Below, piece by piece: positions 55,721-64,000 of a DNA stretch of 64,000 nt. Origin of the DNA: Arctopsyche grandis (Eukaryota; Arthropoda; Insecta; Trichoptera; Hydropsychidae); assembly GCF_051622035.1 (NCBI RefSeq), contig NC_135356.1, positions 2,356,001 through 2,420,000 of the forward strand, written 5' to 3'. Every line of letters begins with the position of its first letter. The stretch's first letter is position 1. The position numbers were made by a program, and so were the translations under genes. The notes under the pieces were generated by a model. The model did not search any database. It saw nothing but the letters and a program-made list of their open reading frames with translations, and was not told where the DNA came from.

Positions 55721-58700
55721 CTAAACTTTTAAAACGTAGTTTTCGTTTTGTGCTATCGCAGTGTTGCAGTTTCCATGGAGTATTTTCACCGACTCGTCAC
55801 ATTTAAAGTAATCGTCAAATATTTTGACATCGACATATTGTCGCCACCACTTGCACAACTGTCTATTAAAACCGCAGTCCAAAGTGTGAAACAATTCTGG
55901 CTTTTCGTAACCTAAAATATAAAACATTTCACTTAAAAACACACACACACATAATGATAGTAAAATCTTGTAAGATGTGAAAAAATCGGAAACCTAATAA
56001 CGTAAAAAAATCTTGATCTCCTAAATGTCCCTTGAAAGAGTATGTTTTAGTCAGATTTCGAACAACATCACATTTTAATAAGTTCGCGAAGGTTTTCGAT
56101 CGACGCAAACGTTCCAAATTCAACAGAATCACGCCTGAATTGAATCCTGGAAACCCTTCGGTTTCTGCATCCGCTCCATTCACTCCATTGCTCCTATTCG
56201 AAGCTAGATTTGAAGTGTCCGCTGCATTACCTTTGGAAAAATGTGGTTCAGATCCAAACCGCGTGTTTTTATGCTTCGTTCTATAGTTATAAAGAACATG
56301 TCTGTACACTGGGGATAGTTCGTATCCCAATCCATACAAGTTTGTAGATGAAAACCTGAAAAATATAAAAACAAAACATCAATCGTGTAAATGAGCATAA
56401 CGTCTGAATAATACCTATATATATATATAAAACGCATAATTACTTGTCGAACTCTTTGAATAGCAATTCTATGCTACTTTTAAAACGCAAATCGCAATCC
56501 AGTGATATAATCTGGGTTTGATCTTCGGGTGCAATTCGATGGAGACCCAACGACAGATAAAATAGAGCATCCGAGTAATAAGAACCTGAGGAAAAAATAA
56601 ATTTAAAGCTGCAAATGATTTGGTCAATTCTCTCTCAAAGTATATACATAGGCATGAAATATTACGCAAAATTGTTTAAAATAATAATTTCATACATTGA
56701 GCAATGTTTTAAATACGTCATCATCATATATATAATATGCAATATAAGCTTTTAATTCATCAAAAATTCAACATCGCAATTATATTATCTCACAGCTCAG
56801 CTAAATTCGATATATGCAAAGTTGCACTGGTGACAAAATCATCAATAAATAATGGAATTGATGAATAGATCTTCAAATTGATTCAAAAGAAAAATACCGG
56901 CGTAATAAAATTTTATATAAAGATCGTAGTTACAGTCAAATTATTAGCAAAAATAGGTTGAGCATTTCCTAGACATAGAAATAGACTAGTCAGTGTAACT
57001 TTAAATTGTAATTAATCAAAAGATAATGTCTTTTCTTTATTAAACTTCGTCTACATAATGATTGAAGAAGATTTAAGTTGTATTTTTGTTGACATAACAT
57101 CTCAAATGTAGATATATTTGGACTTCCAAACTATGGTGCTTTTTTTGTATAAGGGTAGTATATATTTTTTGCTATCTATGTATATCTTTCTAATTATTTT
57201 ATATCATATCTAATATATAATCTAATTATTTATTTGTTTAACCAGCAGAATAGACTAATGATTAGCATATAATGCTTTGAACAAATAAACCATTTACGTT
57301 AAAATGAGGCAATAATATTAATACTAAGACAAAAAATAATGTGTAAAATAGAACAGTAGCTATTAGAGTATAATTAATATATGTAATTGATTATAATTAA
57401 CCAGCAGAATAGACTAGTGGTTAGGATATAAAGCTTTGAACAAAATGGTCACAGGTTCAAATCCCACTGGTTTCTGCTGGCCAGATCTTGGATTTGTGAC
57501 TCCAGGTCGTTCGTTTTCTATTAGAGTTTGCCTATTTATCTGATTTCCATTGAGACAATAATTCTAACAAATCGGCAACCTTACCCATTTTCTTGCAAAC
57601 CTCGAGTTTTCACCAATATTGAATTTCGCTGAATTGTATAAAATGCTGCAAATTTACAAATTCGACTATAAATGTCTCCGAGGATGTTAATTAATTTATC
57701 AGACCTTGGCTTGTGACTCCAAGTCGATCGTTTCCTATCAGAGTTTGCCAATTTATCTGATTTTCATTGAAACGGTTCCAACAAATTGGCAACCTTTACC
57801 CATTTCTCGCGATTTTCTCTGATTCGTATAAAAATCCACGACAACATGTTAATTGATATGTATTTACTGAATTGCGCTTTCTCAAAAGATCATGTTTTAA
57901 AATAATAATAATATACCTGATAACACCCAAGTATTATTATTAATTATGTTACGCAAAACAGTTCGGCTAAATTTTAAACCCTTTAAAAGGTGTCATTAGT
58001 ATTCATTCTTCTACAGATGATGGTATCATACTGAATTATTAAGCATCTGTCGACGGCTTCTCGTCCTGAATCCATTCGTCATCATCCAAACATCAAACAT
58101 GAATCCATTTTGGAACAGTATGTACATATCTAATAATCGCACCTCACTTTATATAAAATATAATTATTTTCTTAATAAAAATATGAATACTTCGTAAAAC
58201 AAGTAAAATCGCAACATACAAGGCAATGTTATAATCAAAGATCGGACTTGAATGGATGCTTTTCGCACAAAAAATGCTTCAATATTATCAATTGCTTAGA
58301 AAAATCATGCCAGTTTGCTCTGAAAAGTAAATGTCCAATGCCTATCTTTGGTTATAATAACAATTCTAAATATGTATAACGCTAACAATTCGCACAATTG
58401 GCCGCATGGAATTTGGCAAGTCTTAAATAGCAGAAGTTTTGCCTTTTTTAAGGAAAAAAAATATTTTCTTTTTTATTATCATATATTCAGATAATCGCTT
58501 TTGAATGATCTTTTCAATTTTTTCATAATTTTATGTAGAAGCTGTTGTTGAATCTGGATGATCAAAGTGCTTCTCTATATTGGGAAACATTTAATAATAG
58601 TGTTCATCGTCTAAAAATATATGACCTAAAAATTTATAAAACACAGATTCCCAATCAACCAGATGCTAAGCTGAAAAAAAAAGGTTCAATAATGAAGAAA

Positions 58701-59359
58701 TGGATTTCGCACATTGTTTACAAGATGGTCATTAGCGTTTTGTATTTCAGCAAATGTGTGTTATTTTGCAAAAGTTATCAGTTGTTAAGAAGTAACTGTA
58801 TATGAAAATGTGGTGAAGGTCACAAATTTGAAAAGTTTGTTTGATTCATATATTACGTATATTGATTATAACCTGGTTTGGAACTGAAGTGGGGCGTCAT
58901 GCATTGGACGATATCGGATAAGTTGCGAGCGCACTCCTCGACATCGTACATCGAATATGTGGGTGTGGGCTTTAAGTTTTCCGGGCTTTGTGATGAAGTC
59001 GAGGGGTAGTGCAGTGAAAGGAGACGATCGATGAGGAGTCTGGCGGCGTCCCGACTCGTCACGTCGCTGATGACGTTGAGATGTAGCACGACGTCGCGGC
59101 TGTGCATCATCATGCTGTCCAACATCGCCTCAAGTTTGAGACCCAGGGGCGAGTTGGCGCCCGCTTTGGTGAAGGTGAGCCAGACATGGCGCGTGGGGGG
59201 TATGCGGGGGGTTGTGGGTGCTCCGCCACGAATGTGGGTGCTACGCCCCGCTAGATACAATGCCGATGCGATCAGCAGCGACGCGAGCGCGACCGCCTTC
59301 ACCAAATGACGCATCGGCGGACATTTGATGTTTGACGTTGACACTTGACAATGATCCAA
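55721..59359 (-). CDS. XXYLT1: Xyloside xylosyltransferase 1
   Basis: Four minus-strand exons: 59359-58873, 56585-56444, 56355-55994, 55911-55721; phases agree, giving 393 residues with stop. A second in-frame ATG at 59314 (MRHLVKAVAL) directly before the membrane helix is an equally good start (378 residues). Exon 1 encodes a type II signal-anchor (ALASLLIASALYLAG) and the N-terminal fold (HVWLTFTKAGANSPL). Exon 2 has the metal-binding D-x-D, SLDCDLRF. Exon 3 has GFPGFNSGVILLNLERL and GHLGDQDFFTLLG; exon 4 has HTLDCGFNRQLCKWW and KILHGNCNT. These are the conserved blocks of the GT8-like enzyme that adds the second xylose to Xyl-Glc-O-EGF repeats in the ER. Relative to the vertebrate protein there is an extra Ser/Asn-rich loop in exon 3 (about 56160-56260) before GFPGFNSG. 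Sequence-level identification is strong. Confidence 0.94.
56586..58872 (-). other. Intron 1 of XXYLT1 (content note)
   Basis: A 2.3-kb intron with donor AAACCAG|GTTATAA and acceptor TTTCCTCAG|GTTCTT. It contains a SINE cluster (57240-57840), an AT-rich remainder and one 86-codon plus-strand frame (58545-58805) without coding character. Confidence 0.8.
57399..57840 (+). mobile_element. tRNA-derived SINE with appended second body fragment
   Basis: Head AACCAGCAGAATAGACTAGT with A box TAGTGGTTAGGATA and B box AGGTTCAAATCCC, as in the copy at 3663-3981. The body has TGTGACTCCAGGTCGTTCGT and CATTGAGACAATAATTC, and a second body starts near 57705 (TGTGACTCCAAGTCGATCGT). A further head-only fragment lies at 57240-57290. 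Confidence 0.8.
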
Positions 59360-59477
59360 AGCTCGGCTTTTACACCCTAAGCTTTCGCTATTGAGCTTTA
59401 TTCCAAAGTGAATTCATGCCAGGGATGTGGAATTATTATCAAGTCGTGGCTTTCTACTATTAGCCTCTTCTATACTT

Positions 59478-60722
59478 TGTAGGGATATAGCACGACTTGT
59501 ACCATACGAAACTAGGTCGATGATGTCACCTATTTCCCTCATCGAACTTAATCTGTACAAATGACATCATCACGTCCTGTTCTGGTACACGAAAGTCAGC
59601 CTTGGCCGAAACACTTCGTCCAGCTTACCCATAAACAGTGCCGGCCTTACACCCGATGGCGCCCTTGGGCATTTTTTTCTAAACATCCTTAAAAAATTAT
59701 TTCTTTTCTAAAAAAATAGATTACCATCCTCCTTTTCCTGGGTTTGGGACATTGCTACAGTTTCAGGCAATGTCAGCAAAAGCATACCAACCCAAATTTT
59801 TGGATATAATTCTTTTAAATTATGCTATTTTATAAAATTTAATACAATGAGGATTAATTTTACCTTGAACTTTATTTGAAAGAAAGGCTTTTAAATTGAT
59901 AAGTTTGTGGCGGCTCGCTTATACGACATGGTCGAGTTTGGTTGCCTTCCTGCGAGTGGGGACCAACCCAGCTGGGTTCGGAGAGCCACTACTCACTCTG
60001 TCTTCAGCTGTCATATAATAAACACGTGCATTAACATGCCAGTCGTCTCATTCGTTCATCCTCCATAAGTTCATTGCTAATAATATCAGATTTTGAATTC
60101 GCGGTGAGCTTAATCTGAAGATCGGCTCTTTCCAGTAGATTGTTTACAAAATACAAAAAACCCCACATCTTTAAATATTCGTTTAACTGTTCGAATCTAA
60201 GATATTTTTTTTAGGAATATAATTATACGTAATCAGCTAGAATCTTCCAGCGATATATTGAAGCTGAAAATACATAGTGTAAACAATTTTCGGAGAATAT
60301 CGAAAAAAGTTTGCCATGTTACAGAAGATTTCGCAGCGTCATATAGCACAAGATTTAAATTGTGGTTGCCACGGGGTAACGTTAATTAAAATACAGAAGG
60401 GAATGCGCATTCACTCAATAAATAGAATTTGCCGAGTACAAATGTTCGAGTTTAGAAAGTAAAGGTGCCTTTGGCGCTCTAATCTAAAACTTTGTAGGGT
60501 TTTTGGCGCTCTAATTTTAAATTTTAAGCGGCTTTGGCTCATCGAATGGCGCCCTAACTTATTTGGCGCCCTCGGGCGCCACCCAACCTAGCCCCCCCTT
60601 AAAACCGGCACTGCCCATAAAGGCGATTCGACTCGCTCCAGATATGCAATCACAAGTACACGGGACATCCCAAGGAGCTACGCAACTACGCATCAAACAT
60701 ATAACACAAAGGAAGACCTCGA
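59478..60722 (-). mobile_element. Solo LTR interrupted by a hAT element
   Basis: Two pieces, 59478-59635 and 60614-60722, are together the complement of 53490-53735; they start TGTAGGGATATAGCACGACT. The break is filled by the hAT element at 59636-60613. The LTR's 5' part (beyond GACCTCGAC) is missing. Confidence 0.75.
59636..60613. mobile_element. Non-autonomous hAT element, exact 8-bp duplication
   Basis: Ends CAGTGCCGGCCTTA and TAAAACCGGCACTG; the flanks CCCATAAA (59628-59635, 60614-60621) are identical. CAGTG-type ends and 8-bp duplications define hAT elements. Subterminal GATGGCGCCC and GGGCGCCA are also inverted. It is 978 bp, without a transposase frame. Confidence 0.88.
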
Positions 60723-60805
60723 CTAATTATGTCCGATGTTTATATCATTAATTTTTATCTTCGTGACAATTGACGTGTATAATAAATGTATATAGCGCTT
60801 TAAAG

Positions 60806-61616
60806 CATAGGTTCCCAAACTTATTTTCCCCGTGGACCCCTAACCCAGTATTTTATCCTTCGTGGACCCCCTCCCCCAGGATGCCTAATAGTGAATTTAG
60901 TAATAGTGTAATTTTTTTAAATACAAATATGAACACACTGTGATAGGTTTTTTTGTATAGTGGGCAATTGTAAAAAAAAATATGTATATTTTTTATTCTT
61001 ATCGTTATTGAATTTTTTTTTAATGAAAATGAACAAATCAAAAGACAAAAAAATTCTTACATAAAATAATAAATTCTGTTAATGAGAGGGATGAACCTGA
61101 TGCTCCTATATCAATTGGTCAATAATTGGGTTCAAATTTGTAAGGTACAGTCGTAAATCTCCACGTTCAGTGATTTGCAAACCGATTTCTTTTTTTCGTA
61201 AGAAAATTGGTAACTGCACTAAAACCTCTTTCCACGAGGTGCGAAGAAGGAAATGCTATCAAAAACTTTCTTGCGATAGCCCACAATACAGGATAAGCAA
61301 CAAGGATATCTTTCTGCAGCCAGAAATGCTGGTAACCCTTTCTAAACTGTACCTTAAGTTCTTTGTTTGTCCTTAATTCTATCAATTCTTCTTGTACTGT
61401 GTATTTAAACCCGCATTATTTTGATTAATTTTGATTCCATTGATTCCGGTCCGTGGACCCCCATTTACATCTCGTGGACCCCCATTTTTTACTAACCTCT
61501 TATACGTTTCACATGGTTTTCGTGTAAGTGGTAATTTTTTTTTCTTCCTGTCAGGAACCCCCTGGCAGTCCTCACGAACCCCCGGGAGTCCGTACGGATC
61601 ACTTTGGGAACCTCTG
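60806..61616. mobile_element. Internally deleted hAT element, exact 8-bp duplication
   Basis: Ends CATAGGTTCCCAAACTT and TTTGGGAACCTCTG, flanked by CTTTAAAG at 60798-60805 and 61617-61624. Repeated CGTGGACCCCC strings follow each end. A remnant of the transposase is inside. The GGTTCCCAAA end is like Charlie/Buster-type hATs. Confidence 0.88.
61167..61385 (-). pseudogene. hAT transposase C-terminal dimerisation (hATC) remnant
   Basis: The minus-strand frame reads FWLQKDILVAYPVLWAIARK, then FPSSHLVERGFSAVTNFLTK and KRNRF. YPxLWxIAxxxL and the xxVERxFSxxxxLxTKxR block are the hATC signature. The DDE catalytic part is missing, so it is not functional. The similarity is to the SCAND3/ZBED5-like branch as far as I can judge. 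Confidence 0.82.
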
Positions 61617-61662
61617 CTTTAAAGTAATAAAAATTTAACCGTAAGCAGAACTTGGTGGTGAT

Positions 61663-61778
61663 CTATGGTTTGTTTGGATTAGCTATAATTTTTATACCTG
61701 CTTTCTATTGGATTTCTAAATATGTAATTCTAGTTGGAAATGTTGTTGGCTTTCAACAGATCGTCAGCACTCAAAGGG
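61663..61778. mobile_element. piggyBac-like MITE, end fragment D
   Basis: TTTGTTTGGATTAGCTATAA, TACCTGCTTTCTATTGGATT and CGTCAGCACTCAAAGGG precede TTAA at 61779-61782: the right-hand 115 bp of the copy A/B/C family. The other end is gone. Confidence 0.75.
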
Positions 61779-61782
61779 TTAA

Positions 61783-62814
61783 AGATCGTTATCGAGCTGT
61801 TCTCGAGTGTCAAATTCAAGTTATGTACATATTTATTGGAGCGCTAACGTGGTAAATTTAAAAATGCACTCCAAAATCCATACCGGAAAAGAAAGAAACG
61901 GTATCGATTGCCCGAATTTCAATCATCGACTGTATGTACAATTGACAGTCGAAGACTTAATTGCGATAATGTTTAATAATTATATAAAAAATATTTCTAT
62001 ATTTTACTAGCCTCTTCTTAGTTCGGAAATGATTTTGTCGTGTGACGAAGTTTGGATTCTTATTATGATTGTAAATAATTCATTCGTGGAGCATGTCCGC
62101 CATTTCTGTTTGTTTTGGGTACATATTGATTCGCATCTGCGCAGATGATCCAGCTGTAGATTTGGAATAGGGTTGCCAATAATTCCGGATTGAACCATGT
62201 CGTACTGTCACTGTCATAGGTCAAGCCTGTTTAAATTTTTTTTACTGAAACGTATGTTCTGTGATGTGGGGAAAATATATATTCTATATTCCAGCTTTCA
62301 TATTTAAATTCAGCATGTGTATGTATGTACATATATTGATAATACCATACTCGTTATGCAAGTGCCGAAGAAATTTCTTCTGCACTATCTCGATGAATAA
62401 ACTTAGTTAGTTACTAGGTGGAAAGTCAAAATTATAAACTGAAATGAAGTGTTACGGGGACGAGTAGGAGATGGTATATGTAATTTATAAAAAAAAATAA
62501 TGTTTATATTTTATTTTCCAAAAGAAGCATTTTGTGTAGACGAGATCTATGCAGACATGTTTTGAGATGCGTGATACAAGTCTCGAACACAAAATTACTA
62601 GTTACAAGTTACCAGTTTAATTCGGCAGTTTAATCACAAGTGGGGTTCAATATGGCTGACATGAGTAGATATACAACAAGGATATTAATTTCAACCAATG
62701 ACAGAATTTTGGTAAAACAATTGGCATTCATGCGTAAGTCTTAGTATTTGATATATTTGTCCTTTGGGGGTATCACGAAATGGTTGAATAAAAACACACA
62801 ATTAGTCATGCAAA
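61783..62814. other. Intergenic DNA, nothing recognised
   Basis: AT-rich, with only short frames lacking coding character. No RNA gene or repeat was identified. Confidence 0.5.
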
Positions 62815-62818
62815 TTAA

Positions 62819-63381
62819 CCCTTTGAGTGCTGACGACTTTTCTGTTGAAAGCCCGCCACGCTTAAAATTTCGCCAACATTTCCAACTAGAATTATTTAGA
62901 AATCCAATAGAAAGCAGGTATAAAAAGTGTAGCTTATCCAAACAAACACTAGATATCTACCGCTGAGGATTTCGAGTTTTGTAAATGTGTGTTTAAACTC
63001 TTTAATATATCTTGAAACAATATAAAATAAACAAAAGAAGTCTATTAATGAATTTGTTTTTCCAAAACTAGTTGCATCTTCTTCATTGTTGCTAAAATTT
63101 AATGCTCACAATCTAAATGCCAAGCCACAATCTAAAATACTCGGCAGTTGGGGTTTCAATGGAGAAATTCTATGTGGTTATAAATTCAGAAGTTCCGGTG
63201 TAAACCAGTCTTTATAAACATTGACACGGATTACACCAGCCATGTTCAATGAATTTTTTTTTCGATGCTACCAAAAAAGGCTTAGTGGGCAGTATTCTTG
63301 TTTATTTTTTACATACTTAAAAATAAACAAGAATATTTACATTGGTAAAATGCCAATCGGCGTTGGTCAGAATTCAAAGGA
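62819..63381. mobile_element. piggyBac-like MITE, copy C
   Basis: TTAA at 62815-62818 and 63382-63385 bracket ends CCCTTTGAGTGCTGACG and GGTCAGAATTCAAAGGA. It is collinear with copy B through TTTCCAACTAGAATTATTTA, ACATTGACACGGATTACA and GCCAATCGGCG. Confidence 0.85.
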
Positions 63382-63410
63382 TTAAGAGGAATAATGATAT
63401 GATGTGATAA

Positions 63411-63869
63411 CACTGAGCAACAAAAAATCACGTTTTTAAGTTACCGGAGCGGAGACGAACCAATCTTCACTAACTTTGACCCACTGAATTCGAATATGAT
63501 AATGATTTTTGTTGGCTGGTGATTGTTTACGAGATAAGAGCGTTTAAAAAAATGCGCGAGTTTTACAGTTTTTTGGCTTTTGTTTTTTATTAAAAATATA
63601 TTTTTGACTTTTAAAATTCACTAGTCAATTAATTACAACTATTTTAAGGCAATGAAATATCACAATCAATAGGAAAAACATCTGACTATTGATTGCAATA
63701 CTCACTTTGAGCACAGCAATACAAGATTTTGGGTTAAAGACCGCAAAAGCCAAAAAACTGTAAAATGATCACCAACCAACAAAAATTATTATCATATTCG
63801 AATTCAGTGGGTCAAAGTTAGTAAAGATCGGTTAGTCTCCGCTCTGGTAATTTTTTTTGTTGCTCAGTG
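63411..63869. mobile_element. PIF/Harbinger-like MITE with about 105-bp inverted repeats
   Basis: Ends CACTGAGCAACAAAAAA and TTTTTTGTTGCTCAGTG, flanked by TAA on each side (63408-63410, 63870-63872). The arms stay inverted through GAGCGGAGACGAACC, ACTAACTTTGACCCACTGAA and CGAATATGATAATGATTTTT. An inner pair, TTTTTTGGCTTTTG/CAAAAGCCAAAAAA, extends the foldback. A TWA duplication is typical of PIF/Harbinger. Confidence 0.75.
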
Positions 63870-63872
63870 TAA

Positions 63873-64000
63873 TAAAAACAATATTTTAAGTTTTGGATAT
63901 TTGACATATGTATCCTGTGAAGGTATCGAGAAATGGTTGAATGGATATGCAGATAAAGAGGGATAATAATATTTGAGATTACAAATATGTAGTGGGACAA
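63873..64000. other. Window end, no feature
   Basis: Short AT-rich stretch without recognisable content. Confidence 0.5.

Noticed and set aside
56032-56286. 84-codon plus-strand frame opposite XXYLT1 exon 3
   Set aside because: It is the antisense shadow of a conserved enzyme exon and has no independent motif.

Overview
The window is nuclear DNA of an insect. It is AT-rich, its genes are cut by GT-AG introns with good consensus sites, and it carries a dense, varied load of transposable elements. The order cannot be fixed from the sequence; a moth-, butterfly- or caddisfly-like genome is possible but not proven. No bacterial, organellar, CRISPR, rRNA or standalone tRNA feature was seen.

Four protein-coding genes were assembled by hand from splice sites and reading phase. 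(1) Positions 1-13507 (+) hold the 3' eight exons of a transmembrane, selectin-like receptor: fucolectin (FTP) domain, C-type lectin domain, three sushi/CCP domains, a Thr-rich stalk, a membrane helix and a basic cytoplasmic tail. It is of the furrowed/CG9095 type, and its 5' end lies outside the window. (2) Positions 21746-27527 (+) hold a small four-exon gene for a 120-residue secreted, cysteine-rich protein: signal peptide, a compact Cys-rich module and one EGF-like domain. I do not recognise the family, and it is the best candidate for something undescribed. (3) Positions 31862-43148 (-) hold Unr/CSDE1, a multi-cold-shock-domain RNA-binding protein of 19 coding exons and 1032 residues, with six canonical-type cold-shock domains where the vertebrate protein has five. 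(4) Positions 55721-59359 (-) hold XXYLT1, xyloside xylosyltransferase 1, in four exons and 393 residues.

The genes do not form a functional unit. The lectin and EGF genes are secretory or cell-surface, Unr is cytoplasmic, and XXYLT1 is an ER/Golgi-type II enzyme that extends O-xylose glycans on EGF repeats.

The rest is mostly mobile DNA. There are piggyBac-like MITEs with TTAA duplications (several copies), two MITE families with 9-bp duplications, a PIF/Harbinger-like MITE with a TAA duplication, hAT elements with exact 8-bp duplications (one nested in a solo LTR), a solo LTR with a 4-bp duplication, tRNA-derived SINEs, several non-LTR retrotransposon 3' ends, a 4x tandem array of a LINE fragment, and a cluster of nested long palindromes at 52157-54920. 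A degraded MSH6 (MutS homologue) fragment sits inside a Unr intron. A GC-rich block near 51.75-52.05 kb looks like a promoter with a 5' non-coding exon, possibly for Unr. All TE class names rest on termini, target duplications and protein remnants read by eye; no database search was possible.
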